Positions 41,757-51,536 of a DNA stretch of 61,926 bases are shown one piece after another. The notes beneath the pieces were generated by a model, which saw only the letters and a list, made by a program, of their open reading frames with translations, searched no databases and was not told the origin of the DNA. A program made the position numbers and the translations under genes. Where the stretch lies: NCBI GenBank assembly GCA_905234595.1, contig CAJOID010000035.1, positions 1 through 61,926 on the forward strand, given 5' to 3'. Origin of the DNA: an uncultured Lachnospiraceae bacterium (lineage in GTDB: Bacteria; Bacillota; Clostridia; Lachnospirales; Lachnospiraceae). Numbering within the stretch: the first letter of the stretch is position 1; the number at the start of each line of letters is the position of its first letter.

Positions 41757-42481
41757 TATTTTCCGGGCGTGGTGGAGTCTGCATCCTCAGTTTCGACAGT
41801 CTCGATCCCCTCTGTCTCAACGCCCTCCATATCCACCTGGAAATCCATGTCATCGGTGATCGCCGTTTCCTCGGGTTCGAATCTGGCAAACACTTTTTTG
41901 TACAGATAAGCAGCTCCCAAACCGGGACCGGCCACTCCGAACATGATCAGAAACGGCGTGGCATATGGTGAAACAATAAGAAGTACGACCGGGAGAAGAT
42001 AAAGCAGGAACATCAGTATGCTCTTGGGAAAATTCAGGATCATCACCAAAAGTGCATTCTTGAGGGTACGCCCGATCGTATTGTAGAATCTCGACTGCAA
42101 CGGGAAGATATACATGACTGTCATCAAAAACAGGACAAATACCGAAAGGACAGCCACCATAAATACAATGGAAAACTCCTGGCCGGATTTAACAAACACA
42201 AAATAATCTCCGACAAAGATAGCTCCGACAAGCAGCACTATGATCCACAAGATCGTAGCCTGCAGGAAATTCTCCTTGAAAGATTTGAAATACATCTTGA
42301 TGATATAGGATTCCTCATCCCTCACCATTTTGATCAGCACATAATGCATGGCCGTAAGAGACGCTCCGATGGTTATGATCGGTATGCAGGTGATGAGTAC
42401 CAGTATGTTCAGTATCATGATATCGGCCATTCTGGACAGAAATCTCATGACCGGTGAATCCAGTGCAAAAATCTTGTTCAT
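41756..42481 (-). CDS. DUF624 (YesL-like) membrane protein
   Basis: A 241-residue protein with about five helices. The N terminus (FALDSPVMRFLSRMADIMILNILVLITCIPIITIGASLTAMHYV) is the DUF624 signature. The C-terminal ~40 residues are acidic and low in complexity. YesL homologs accompany carbohydrate uptake genes, but their activity is unknown. It is 13 bases after the GNAT gene at the end of a long operon. Confidence 0.88.
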   Translation of the reverse strand: MNKIFALDSPVMRFLSRMADIMILNILVLITCIPIITIGASLTAMHYVLIKMVRDEESYIIKMYFKSFKENFLQATILWIIVLLVGAIFVGDYFVFVKSGQEFSIVFMVAVLSVFVLFLMTVMYIFPLQSRFYNTIGRTLKNALLVMILNFPKSILMFLLYLLPVVLLIVSPYATPFLIMFGVAGPGLGAAYLYKKVFARFEPEETAITDDMDFQVDMEGVETEGIETVETEDADSTTPGK

Positions 42482-42494
42482 TTAACTCTCCCGT

Positions 42495-42962
42495 CTAAAT
42501 ATACAAAACCATGGGGGTAAATCTGATGCCGGCACTTTCCTGTTCCTTGCCCGTATCCTCGAACCCCACTTTGTGATAAAACTCTACGGCGTATGGAGCC
42601 GCATTAACCGTCATGCTGGTCTGTCCCATCTCGGTGTAAAGATATTCGGCCAGTTTGTTTATAAGTCCGCGTCCCACTCCCTGTCTGTGGTATTTGGAAT
42701 CCACAAACAGCAGAGATATGTGATTATTGTCTCTGAGGGATATGATGCCTATGATCACTCCGTCTCTGACGGCAACGAACAACTGATATGCCCCGTTATG
42801 AAACATGTTCTTCAGAACACCGTCGGAAACGAATGCTTTGAAATTACCGATACCCTCCTCGGAGTATTCAGGGGCTTCATACTTTAAAAACGTCCGCCAG
42901 GCCAGATCCATGCATATGTCCCATTCGGATCTGTATGCAGCCCTGTAAGTGACTTCTTCCAT
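42495..42962 (-). CDS. GNAT-family N-acetyltransferase
   Basis: About 155 residues. The acetyl-CoA-binding motif A is LLFVDSKYHRQGVGRGLINKLAEYL, with the preceding strand VAVRDGVIIGIISLRDNNHI and a C-terminal VNAAPYAVEFYHKVGF. The acceptor is unknown. The ATG at 42962 has AGG upstream; it overlaps the DUF1002 stop region. Confidence 0.87.
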   Translation of the reverse strand: MEEVTYRAAYRSEWDICMDLAWRTFLKYEAPEYSEEGIGNFKAFVSDGVLKNMFHNGAYQLFVAVRDGVIIGIISLRDNNHISLLFVDSKYHRQGVGRGLINKLAEYLYTEMGQTSMTVNAAPYAVEFYHKVGFEDTGKEQESAGIRFTPMVLYI

Positions 42963-42966
42963 GCAT

Positions 42967-43908
42967 TTACCTGCCAAACAGGTTCGAGAAGAAACCTGTG
43001 AAGCTCTCCTTAATACTGGAGAAAAAGCTCTGAGTTGCCTGGCTTACGGCATTGCCGACAGCCTCATTGATCACATCCTGGGCCTGATTGACCACATCCG
43101 AACCGTATTTTTTGTACAGATTCTCTGCCTGATCGATCAGATAAGTACCGTTCAATCCGAGTTTATCAAGTTTTTTGAGCAGATCCACTATCTGCTGTTT
43201 CTCCGAATCCGTCAGCGTCACGCCAAACTGCTTTTCGCCCTCCGATATCGTCTGACGGATGCTGTTCTCATCTGAAGTATCCAGCTTGCCGGTAGCTATC
43301 ATATTCTTGAGCCATGCCATGAGCGCCTCTACGTCTTCATTGCTCACATTCTCAAGCTGCTCATTTAATTCACCCGTGGTTATCAGTTCGTCCAGTGCAC
43401 CATCCAGAACATCTTCTCTGACCTTTTCTCCGGTAGATGCTTCATACGCGCGTACGGCACCGATAAGGCCGGCGGTTCCGGATATCGGCGTCGGTGCGAC
43501 CACCAGCACATCCCTGTCCTCCACGCCGGCAGTCAGAAGAGCATTTCTGTACATTCCGGTAGTACAGTAGTTCACGTTCTGCGTTGTTACGTTAATGCCG
43601 CTCCCGGGTGCAGACTTGGTCATCTTCACGCTGGTCAGTGCGCGTGTTCCTATTACCGAGCTGTCAATGTACCCGTCCAGGAACTTGTGCTCATCGGCAT
43701 TGGTCACGGTTATTACCGTACAATTGGCCAGATCGGCTTCGGTAAGTCCCATCAGAGACAGAACCGTAGCTCTCTGTGATTCGGTAAGATCGGATCCCAG
43801 AGCAACTACCGTGTCCTTATCGGCCGCATAAGCTTTGATAGGCAGCATCATGATCAATGCGATCAATGCAACCGTCTTCATTATCGTTTTGATCATTTCC
43901 TTTTTCAT
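42967..43908 (-). CDS. DUF1002 secreted protein
   Basis: About 313 residues with a signal peptide (ALIALIMMLPIKAYAAD, cleavage after AYA). The mature part matches DUF1002: VVALGSDLTESQRATVLSLMG, then VKMTKSAPGSGINVTTQNVNYCT and NALLTAGVEDRDVLVVAPTPISGTAGL. The C terminus is helical. AGGAGGAG lies before the ATG at 43908. The function of the family is unknown. It is found mainly in Firmicutes envelopes. Confidence 0.88.
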   Translation of the reverse strand: MKKEMIKTIMKTVALIALIMMLPIKAYAADKDTVVALGSDLTESQRATVLSLMGLTEADLANCTVITVTNADEHKFLDGYIDSSVIGTRALTSVKMTKSAPGSGINVTTQNVNYCTTGMYRNALLTAGVEDRDVLVVAPTPISGTAGLIGAVRAYEASTGEKVREDVLDGALDELITTGELNEQLENVSNEDVEALMAWLKNMIATGKLDTSDENSIRQTISEGEKQFGVTLTDSEKQQIVDLLKKLDKLGLNGTYLIDQAENLYKKYGSDVVNQAQDVINEAVGNAVSQATQSFFSSIKESFTGFFSNLFGR

Positions 43909-43939
43909 AATCTCCTCCTGTAGCATCTATGGAGCGGAG

Positions 43940-44872
43940 CTAAGATAAATGTGACTCTATCCACTCCAGAATATCGGAATATACTTCCTGTTTGTTCACC
44001 TCATTCAGGATCTCATGCCTGTCATCGGGATACAGCTTGAGGGTTACATCCTCCATGCCCATGTCCACATACGAATCGCACACCTGGCGTACACCCGCAC
44101 CGTAGTTACCCACGGGATCCTCCTCACCCGATACCAGCAGTACGGGAAGTGTCTTCGGTATCTTCGACAGGTTCTCCCGGTCGGTCAGTTTCCACATAAG
44201 CCTGAACAATACCTTGAATCCGTTAACGGTAAAGGTGAACCCGCAATCGGGATCATCCAGATATCTCTGCTGGTTCTCCCTGTCGCGGCTGAGCCACTCA
44301 TAATCATTCTGCGGGTCGTTTATACGCTTGTTGTATGCACCGAACGCCATCGCATTGATGATCTTCGGCACATGATCATCACCCATGATAAAACCGGAAA
44401 CTGCTGCCATGGCACGTGAAAACCTGAGCAAAGCTCTGGTCTGCATGCCGGTGCCCATGATTATCGCACCGTTTATGCCGGTACCGTACCTGTACATATA
44501 ATTCCTGATGATAAAAGAGCCCATCGAATGACCGAGCACGAAGATCGGCAATCCGGGATACTCACCCTGAACCAGTTTTTTGAGCCTGTGTTCATCACGG
44601 ACCATCACGGTATCCCCGTGATGTGCACATATATATCCGGGCTTGCCTCCGTTCATATGCATCGTACGTCCGTGTCCGAGGTGATCATCACCGATGACCA
44701 TGATCCCGTGTTCACACATAAATGAAGCAAAATCCTCGTATCTCGCAATGTGCTCCGCCATACCGTGCGTGATCTGTAATATCGCACGCGGCTCGGTATC
44801 AGGTATGTATTTGACTGCATATATCTGGGATACACCATCCCTTGAATCGAAGCTCAGTTCTTCTTTTCGCAT
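43940..44872 (-). CDS. Alpha/beta hydrolase, lysophospholipase/monoacylglycerol lipase type
   Basis: About 310 residues of the serine aminopeptidase S33/Hydrolase_4 family. ITHGMAEHIARYEDFASFMCEHG gives the oxyanion-hole HG motif. The nucleophile elbow is VLGHSMGSF, and the acid and base come from SGEEDPVGNYG and DDRHEILNE. No signal peptide, so cytoplasmic. GGAGG precedes the ATG at 44872, which decides the start. Confidence 0.88.
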   Translation of the reverse strand: MRKEELSFDSRDGVSQIYAVKYIPDTEPRAILQITHGMAEHIARYEDFASFMCEHGIMVIGDDHLGHGRTMHMNGGKPGYICAHHGDTVMVRDEHRLKKLVQGEYPGLPIFVLGHSMGSFIIRNYMYRYGTGINGAIIMGTGMQTRALLRFSRAMAAVSGFIMGDDHVPKIINAMAFGAYNKRINDPQNDYEWLSRDRENQQRYLDDPDCGFTFTVNGFKVLFRLMWKLTDRENLSKIPKTLPVLLVSGEEDPVGNYGAGVRQVCDSYVDMGMEDVTLKLYPDDRHEILNEVNKQEVYSDILEWIESHLS

Positions 44873-44903
44873 TTGATACCTCCGGTTAATACGGCGTCTG
44901 TGT

Positions 44904-46970
44904 TTACCCGACTTCTGCTCCTGCGGGCATATCTCTGTCAAGTGTAAGCAGTGACAGCGCCCCTTCTTCATCTATGGCGCTCAGTATCATTCCCTCGCTC
45001 ATCATCCCGGCTATCTCACGCGGCTTGAGGTTAACCAGTACTACTACCTTTTTACCCACCAGTTCGTCTGCATTATAGCTTGACTTGATACCCGACAGTA
45101 TCTGTCTGGTCTGCGAGCCTATCCGGATCCTGAACTTGAGAAGTTTCCTGCTCTTGGGCACTTCCTCGCATTCAAGCACCTCACCGACCTGCAGCTGTAA
45201 TCTGTCGAAATCATCGTAGGTTATTTCAGGCTTGGCTTCTATATCAATGACTCCTTCTCCCGATGCCGTGCTGCCGGAGCCCTCACCGCTTAATGCTTTC
45301 CATGCGGTGTCAGCCTCATCCTGAGTCATCTTACCCGCTTTCACGAGATTGGCGAATGCGGTCTTCTGATGATCCAGAAACTCCGCACGCTGCCGTGCCT
45401 GGATCTCCCCGGCTTTCTTCAGGATCTCTTCCTTATCAAGACGGGCAAAGAGGATCTCGGGTTCGGCGGTCACCTGTGTGGATCCGCCCTCTTTGAAACT
45501 GTTCAGTTCATCAAACTCCGGCAGTTTCAATCCCAGCTGTGCGGATATCTTATCGGATGTACCGGGCAGGAACGGTGCAAGCAGAGATGCTCCCATGATG
45601 ATGCCCTCACACAGATTATACAATACGGTCGACAACCGATCCTTCTTTGCTTCATCCTTGGCCAGAACCCAGGGCTCGGTCTCGTCTATATACTTGTTCA
45701 GGCGCTTAAATACATCGAATATCTCCGTCAGTGCTTCAGCTGCATGAAGGGTTTCCATGCATTTCTCCACGCGGTCATATGCGCCGGATACAAACGCTTT
45801 CATATCCGCATCGATGACCGGATCTGCCACGCCTTTATCGGCTACGACCCCTCCGAAATACTTATTGCTCATTCCGATCGTACGGTTGACCAGATTGCCG
45901 AGTGTATTGGCCAGGTCCGAATTGACCCTTTCACACATGAGCTCCCAGGTTATGGTTCCGTCATTCTCATAGGGCATCTCATGGACTACGAAATACCGTA
46001 CCGCATCCAGGCCGAACACATCGATCAGGTCGTCCACATATATCACGTTTCCTTTGGATTTACTCATCTTCTCACCGCCCTGCAGAAGCCAGGGATGTCC
46101 GAATACCTGCTTCGGCAGAGGTTCTCCGAGTGCCATCAGGAATATGGGCCAGTATATCGTATGGAACCTGATGATATCCTTGCCGATCAGGTGCAGGTCA
46201 GCAGGCCAGTATTTCTTATACAGGTCACCGTGGTTTCCGTCGGCATCATACCCTATACCGGTGATATAGTTGCTGAGAGCATCCAGCCATACGTACACTA
46301 CATGCTTATCATCAAAGTCAACGGGAATACCCCATTTGAATGATGTACGTGACACGCACAGATCCTGAAGTCCCGGCAGAAGGAAGTTGTTCATCATCTC
46401 ATTCTTGCGGGATACCGGCTGGATGAATTCGGGATGTGTATTGATATATTCGATAAGCTTCGGCGCATATTTACTCATCTTGAAGAAATATGCTTCCTCC
46501 TGCTCGGGATGAACCTTTCCTCCGCAGACAGGACATACGCCGTCCTTAAGCTGTGCCTGAGTATAGAAAGCTTCGCACTCGGTACAGTAGAGTCCCTCAT
46601 AGGATCCTTTATATATATCCCCCTGATCATAGAACTTCTTAAATATCTTCTGTATCTGTCGTTCATGGTCTTCATCCGTCGTACGGATGAAGCGGTCATA
46701 GGATGTTCCCATCATATCCCAGAGATGACGGATGACACCCGCAGTCTTATCCACAAACTCCCTGGGAGTCAGGTTTTCTTCTAGGGCACGTGTCTCTATC
46801 TTCTGGCCGTGCTCATCACATCCGGTCTGGAAATGTACATCATAGCCGTCGGCTTTTTTATATCTGGCTATGGCATCCGCCAGCATGATCTCATAACAGT
46901 TTCCGATATGAGGTTTGCCGGATGTATAAGCAATCGCGGTAGTTATATAATATGGTCCTTTGTTGTTCAT
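44904..46970 (-). CDS. metG: Methionyl-tRNA synthetase
   Basis: A 688-residue class I aminoacyl-tRNA synthetase. The HIGH-type motif is KPHIGNCYE, the zinc knuckle is YCTECEAFY...CPVCGG, and EKMSKSKGNVI is the KMSKS loop. A C-terminal Trbp111-like tRNA-binding domain follows (~580-688: FDRLQLQVGEVLECEEVPKSRKLLKF... KVVVLVNLKPREIAGMMSEGM). It charges tRNA-Met in the cytoplasm. It is 49 bases after proC. Confidence 0.97.
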   Translation of the reverse strand: MNNKGPYYITTAIAYTSGKPHIGNCYEIMLADAIARYKKADGYDVHFQTGCDEHGQKIETRALEENLTPREFVDKTAGVIRHLWDMMGTSYDRFIRTTDEDHERQIQKIFKKFYDQGDIYKGSYEGLYCTECEAFYTQAQLKDGVCPVCGGKVHPEQEEAYFFKMSKYAPKLIEYINTHPEFIQPVSRKNEMMNNFLLPGLQDLCVSRTSFKWGIPVDFDDKHVVYVWLDALSNYITGIGYDADGNHGDLYKKYWPADLHLIGKDIIRFHTIYWPIFLMALGEPLPKQVFGHPWLLQGGEKMSKSKGNVIYVDDLIDVFGLDAVRYFVVHEMPYENDGTITWELMCERVNSDLANTLGNLVNRTIGMSNKYFGGVVADKGVADPVIDADMKAFVSGAYDRVEKCMETLHAAEALTEIFDVFKRLNKYIDETEPWVLAKDEAKKDRLSTVLYNLCEGIIMGASLLAPFLPGTSDKISAQLGLKLPEFDELNSFKEGGSTQVTAEPEILFARLDKEEILKKAGEIQARQRAEFLDHQKTAFANLVKAGKMTQDEADTAWKALSGEGSGSTASGEGVIDIEAKPEITYDDFDRLQLQVGEVLECEEVPKSRKLLKFRIRIGSQTRQILSGIKSSYNADELVGKKVVVLVNLKPREIAGMMSEGMILSAIDEEGALSLLTLDRDMPAGAEVG

Positions 46971-47019
46971 AATATAAGTCCTTTCGTTTATGTATCTGTC
47001 TGTTGCGGTCTGAGGATCT

Positions 47020-47826
47020 TCAGTTCATGATCTCATCTATTGCCGAAATGCATGCATCCCTGAATCCCGCTTTTTCGAGGGCTGCCACTCCGCGGATCGT
47101 GGATCCTCCGGGGGAACATACGGCGTCCTTGAGTTCTGCGGGATGTGTTCCGGTGGCAAGCTGCAGCGCCGCACTTCCTTTAACCGTGGCGCTTACCAGA
47201 TCATATGCTGTATGTCTCGGGATCCCGTACTTAACCGCCGCATCACCCATGGCTTCTATATACATATCGATGAATGCCGGTCCACAGCCGGTGATCGCTC
47301 CGCCTATCCCCATCAGACGGGAAGGCAGTTCCTTTACGATACCCAGCCGGGAGAAAGCATCCATCACCTGCATTCGTTCTTCATTGTCCAGTGAATGCAT
47401 CTCTTCAAACAGAAATACACCTTCACCTACCTGAGCCGGTGTGTTTGGCATTACAAACTGTATCTTTACGCCGTCAGGGCCGGACACGCTTATTCCTCTG
47501 CCGGCCAGTTCCTTGACATATCTGTCATGATCCCAGCCCAGGGCAATGGATATCACGGATCTGCCCCGCAGGTTTTCCGCTGTATTATCCAATATATCCT
47601 CTATCTGATAGGGCTTGCAGGCCATGATCAGTGTATCGCATTTTTCCGTAAGTTCACTGAGAGATGCTGCCGGCGTGAATCCTATCCTTGCGGCATTGCC
47701 CTTCAGTTTCTCCGTATGGGGCGCATAGGCATATACGTTTTCCCCGCTTATGACTCCCGAAGATATAAAGCCGTCGGCGATAGCCTGTGCCATATTACCC
47801 ATTCCTATGAAGCCGAGTCTGTTCAT
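47020..47826 (-). CDS. proC: Pyrroline-5-carboxylate reductase
   Basis: About 268 residues, the last step of proline synthesis using NAD(P)H. The N-terminal Rossmann motif is GFIGMGNMAQAIADGF. Other family marks are VMPNTPAQVGEGVF and the C-terminal signature HPAELKDAVCSPGGSTIRGVAALEKAGFRDACISAI. The ATG at 47826 is preceded by AAAGGA. It starts 18 bases after the beta-helix gene. Confidence 0.95.
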   Translation of the reverse strand: MNRLGFIGMGNMAQAIADGFISSGVISGENVYAYAPHTEKLKGNAARIGFTPAASLSELTEKCDTLIMACKPYQIEDILDNTAENLRGRSVISIALGWDHDRYVKELAGRGISVSGPDGVKIQFVMPNTPAQVGEGVFLFEEMHSLDNEERMQVMDAFSRLGIVKELPSRLMGIGGAITGCGPAFIDMYIEAMGDAAVKYGIPRHTAYDLVSATVKGSAALQLATGTHPAELKDAVCSPGGSTIRGVAALEKAGFRDACISAIDEIMN

Positions 47827-47844
47827 GATCATCCTTTCCGATCT

Positions 47845-49689
47845 CTAATTGGTATTTGTATTTGTATTTGTATTTGTGTTGGTGTTGGTATTTGTATTTG
47901 TATTGGTATTTGTATTGTTTGTTGTGTTGTTTGTATTGTTTGAATTATTGGCGGCATTATTGGTATTGCCGGTATTGCTGTTCTTCTGTCCGTTAGTATC
48001 GGTTCCGCCCGTAAACTTATTCCACGCATCCAGTCCTACATAGTCATTCCCCTGGAATTTGAAATAAATCTTGTCAGGTTTGTCATAAGCATACAGGTTA
48101 TTCGTGAATTTCACATTTTTCACATACTCGCTTGTCTTACCGCACCCGATGACGGCATTTTTATAGTCATGATTTCTCACGATGTTATCTTTTACATTGA
48201 TTCCGTCACATTTCTCGAAATGAATCTCCCCGTTCACACCGTCATTGACCAGGGCACCGTTGTTATACAGTATATTGCCGACCAGCTCACTGTCAGTTAC
48301 GAACCCGGAGTTGACTGCATCCACGCCTCCTATGGTGATACCCCCGTCGTGATTATCATGCACGGTATTGCCGGTCACGGAAATCTTGGTGGTAGGATAC
48401 AGATAGTGATTGTTCTCTGCTGCCACTTCTATGCCGTATGCATTCTCGTAGGCGAAGTTTTCCTTGACGACACAGTCATGGGAATTCGTTACGTATATTC
48501 CCGCACAGGACCAGTACGGACACTGGCACTGATATACCGTATTGCCCGATATCTCGCAGTTCCGCGGCCTGTCGAACTCCTGATTCACACAATATCCGCC
48601 GCCGCCGTACAGATCTATGCCTATGTTCGATATACCGTATACAACATTACCGGTGAATTTGATGTCCGACACATTGCCTGATGCAGCCAGGGCCTCGCTG
48701 TAACCCGTATTCATGTCGTGAACCGTGTTGTTGTACACCGTGACATTTTTGATGGCTCTGTCTTCCGTCGGTCCGTTTCCGTATGCCAGTACCGCATATG
48801 CACCTCCCTGTCCGGGAGCAGCCGTACATGAAATGTTACAGAACTCACAGCTGGTTATATTGATATCGTGGACTCCCTCCGTCATTAATACGCCGTATAC
48901 CCATGTTGCATATGAATACCCTATGCGTATTCCGGTGATATTGATATTGGAGTTACCGTTTATGTCAAATACCGCTCCGCGCTCACCCACACCGAGCGAT
49001 ACTGTTGCGGAGGATCCGGGATAGGCGGTTATGGTGATAGGAGCCTTCTCGGTTCCTGATATGTTCATGGTATTGGCACCCTTGTACACGCCGCTCATCA
49101 GATATATGGTATGTCCCGGAGTAACCGTATCTATGGCCTTCTGCACCGAGAAAAACGGATACTCATATGAACCGTCGTTCTCATCGTCATTTCCGGTAGT
49201 CGCAACATACAGATCCATATCCTTACGGCTGGCGGCATCGATGACCGTGCCGGCGGCGTTGGATATTATCTCCGCAGCAGTCCCTCCCATAATAGACGCA
49301 TCTCTGGGAGCTCCGGTATCCGACGGAGTCGCAGAACCGTTAGCCGGTGCAGCCGCGTTCGGATCCGTTCCGGCTCCGTCCGGTACGGCAGTATCACCCG
49401 CAGTCTGGCTGCCAATGTTATAAAAAGGAGAAATATCTCCCCCGGTAATATACGGGTCCGTACTCGGATCATATGCTCCCTCGTAGGTATAGGACGGCAT
49501 ACTTCCGGATTCGCCCACAGAAGCAGTATCCGCGCTGTCATCAGTCTGAACCTGCGGATTAGTATCACCTATATTGACTATGGACCCGTCTCTCATGAAA
49601 ATGGACGCACCAGAAGCACCGCATCCCGTGGATACGGCAGTTACGATTATTGATATGATGATTGCGGCCATGCGTCTGCTTCTATTCAT
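47845..49689 (-). CDS. Right-handed beta-helix surface lipoprotein with Asn/Thr tail
   Basis: About 614 residues. A signal peptide ends at VSTGCGAS, a probable but imperfect lipobox. A disordered Asp/Ala/Gly linker (~20-150) follows, then a parallel beta-helix (~160-560) introduced by MDLYVATTGNDDENDGSYEYPFFSVQKAIDTVTPGHTIYLMSGVYKG, the start of polysaccharide lyase 9-like and DUF1565 helices, with repeated NITG, GNTVH and GNIL turns. The C terminus is a long NT-rich tail encoded by a microsatellite. It may bind or cut a polysaccharide at the cell surface; catalytic residues are not clear. Confidence 0.82.
   Translation of the reverse strand: MNRSRRMAAIIISIIVTAVSTGCGASGASIFMRDGSIVNIGDTNPQVQTDDSADTASVGESGSMPSYTYEGAYDPSTDPYITGGDISPFYNIGSQTAGDTAVPDGAGTDPNAAAPANGSATPSDTGAPRDASIMGGTAAEIISNAAGTVIDAASRKDMDLYVATTGNDDENDGSYEYPFFSVQKAIDTVTPGHTIYLMSGVYKGANTMNISGTEKAPITITAYPGSSATVSLGVGERGAVFDINGNSNINITGIRIGYSYATWVYGVLMTEGVHDINITSCEFCNISCTAAPGQGGAYAVLAYGNGPTEDRAIKNVTVYNNTVHDMNTGYSEALAASGNVSDIKFTGNVVYGISNIGIDLYGGGGYCVNQEFDRPRNCEISGNTVYQCQCPYWSCAGIYVTNSHDCVVKENFAYENAYGIEVAAENNHYLYPTTKISVTGNTVHDNHDGGITIGGVDAVNSGFVTDSELVGNILYNNGALVNDGVNGEIHFEKCDGINVKDNIVRNHDYKNAVIGCGKTSEYVKNVKFTNNLYAYDKPDKIYFKFQGNDYVGLDAWNKFTGGTDTNGQKNSNTGNTNNAANNSNNTNNTTNNTNTNTNTNTNTNTNTNTNTNTN
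47849..47950 (-). repeat. Microsatellite encoding (NT)n tail
   Basis: About 100 bases of imperfect 6-base units (AATACA/AATACC on the coding strand) encode alternating Asn-Thr to within two codons of the stop. Replication slippage would change tail length in two-residue steps without a frameshift. Confidence 0.9.
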
Positions 49690-49725
49690 AATTCCACATT
49701 CTTTCCCCAATTTACACTTCATTTA

Positions 49726-49734
49726 AATATACCA
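49726..49734 (-). promoter_or_regulatory. Possible extended -10 promoter of the beta-helix gene
   Basis: TGGTATATT on the minus strand, about 36 bases before the start codon of the lipoprotein. It is the same type as the TGGTATACT element near 3519. No good -35 was found. Confidence 0.4.
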
Positions 49735-49816
49735 CAAAAAACGGCGGACGTAAGGTATTCCCTATTCTCTTTTTCGATCCTTGTCAGTTGTATGATTGCC
49801 TCTTCTGTTAACAGGA

Positions 49817-51526
49817 TTATTGCATAACATATATATCACAGTATACGTCCGAATACAGAAATTCCATATCGCCGCTCTGCAGGACGCCGGTACCCTTGTC
49901 CGCAAAAAGGATCAGGGTGTCTGTATTATGCTCATCTGCCGGAACATGCGGGTCCGCATCATATTCCGATATAAAAGATCCCGATGAGATGTATGTCACC
50001 TCTTCGAACTCAAGCAGTTCCGTCATGTCTGCCCACGCGATCCAGGACTGTCCGTCCGGATATACATATATGACATCCGCATCAGGATATGCGGCCAGGG
50101 TCGCCATGTGTTCCTTTTTCTCCGGATACAGAAATGATATCCCTCCATTCAGATCGGAGACCGCATTCATGACGATAAGTACAGCCAGCACCGTGCCTGC
50201 TGCTATCAGACCGTACCTCTCACTCTTATCCCCGTCTCTCGTCAGGACCCGTGCCACCTGGCAGGCTCCGGACATAAGGCCCGCCGTCAGACACAGATAC
50301 AGGATTCCGAGCACGGGCATCTGATACCTTATAGAGCTGTCGCCCAGCATGAGCGCTGTCTTGGAGACCACGAGGAAGTATCCGGTAAGCGAGCAGCACA
50401 GGAGCATTACATCACTTCCGCATCTCCGGCTGTGACCGGTCTTCGCTCCTTCCACCGGAGTTTCATCTGCTCCTTCCATGAGCGCGCATACCGCTTCATC
50501 GGCCTCGTCATACCTGATCGGGGAATACCTTGCATCACGCGCGTCGCTTGCACTCCACCGGGCGATCCTGGGTCTCAATCCCCGCCGGCTGTCCGCATTC
50601 ATCAGATACATTATGACCGCCAGACCGGTCAGGACCCACAGGATACCGCCGAATCCGATCCGGTTAACCTTTTCCGCGAAAAAGACTATTCGCTCCCACG
50701 TATTGCCGATATCAAAGAAATTGCCCGCAGCCTGTGCTCCGCGCTGCCCGCGAAACATCTGTGCGGGAAAAGCCGGATAGAACAGATAGCATGCTCCGAA
50801 GCTGACGATCATGGTAAGTCCGTAATACAGGGTTGTGCGTATCGACGTCGTCCTGATCATCTCACGGATATTCCATGCCACTGCCAGGAAGAAAAGCCAT
50901 ATGAAAAAGTAATAGTGCGTCATGAAGCCACAGAATGTAAGAGCTCCGAGCGCCGGCCAGAACCATTTATTATCGCTTTTTCCGAGATGAAGGAGCGTGA
51001 CCGCAAGTATCCATACCGTCAGCAGCATATACATGCGTATGAACACGACTCCGGTAAGAGTAGCTGCACTTATGCCCCAGGCAAGGGTACCAAGGCATAC
51101 TGTCATAACTGACGGAGCCGGGAGCAGTTTATCCCCCAGTCTCACCATCAGTATCAGACTTATCAACAGGCAGGCCAGATTGATCCACAGTCCCTGCCAC
51201 ATGCTGAACACACCGGGCATCAGTGAGCATACAGAATGAAGTATGAAATAATACACCGGCGGGTGTACATCCCAGGACTGAACCTCTCTCACGAGACCGT
51301 AATTAAATCCCTCTCCGTCCCGTACCGTCAGTTCATCCATAACGGTGTCTCTGCTCACCGTATCCTCGAGGACCGGACCGTATGTCCTGTTGCTTGAGTA
51401 ATAAGAGTAGAACTCATCCTCATGCATTCCCTGCTTATTAAAACAGCAAACAACAGCCGCGACCATGACCGTCACGACTGTGATCATATAAAATACTGTT
51501 TCAGCTGTATGTTTCTTCGAAAACAT
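49817..51526 (-). CDS. GT-C membrane glycosyltransferase (family 39-like)
   Basis: A 569-residue protein with ten or more membrane helices. The first loop carries GMHEDEFYSYYSSN, the DE motif that binds the lipid-phosphate sugar in GT-C enzymes, and later DVHPPVYYFILH, another hallmark. Such enzymes move a sugar from polyprenyl phosphate to an acceptor on the outer face. The C-terminal ~130 residues form an external domain. GGAG lies before the ATG. It is the last of five glycosyltransferase genes in a row. Confidence 0.85.
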   Translation of the reverse strand: MFSKKHTAETVFYMITVVTVMVAAVVCCFNKQGMHEDEFYSYYSSNRTYGPVLEDTVSRDTVMDELTVRDGEGFNYGLVREVQSWDVHPPVYYFILHSVCSLMPGVFSMWQGLWINLACLLISLILMVRLGDKLLPAPSVMTVCLGTLAWGISAATLTGVVFIRMYMLLTVWILAVTLLHLGKSDNKWFWPALGALTFCGFMTHYYFFIWLFFLAVAWNIREMIRTTSIRTTLYYGLTMIVSFGACYLFYPAFPAQMFRGQRGAQAAGNFFDIGNTWERIVFFAEKVNRIGFGGILWVLTGLAVIMYLMNADSRRGLRPRIARWSASDARDARYSPIRYDEADEAVCALMEGADETPVEGAKTGHSRRCGSDVMLLCCSLTGYFLVVSKTALMLGDSSIRYQMPVLGILYLCLTAGLMSGACQVARVLTRDGDKSERYGLIAAGTVLAVLIVMNAVSDLNGGISFLYPEKKEHMATLAAYPDADVIYVYPDGQSWIAWADMTELLEFEEVTYISSGSFISEYDADPHVPADEHNTDTLILFADKGTGVLQSGDMEFLYSDVYCDIYVMQ

Positions 51527-51536
51527 TTGTCTCCGT

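Noticed and set aside
45369-46343. 324-codon plus-strand frame
   Set aside because: Lies wholly within metG on the other strand.
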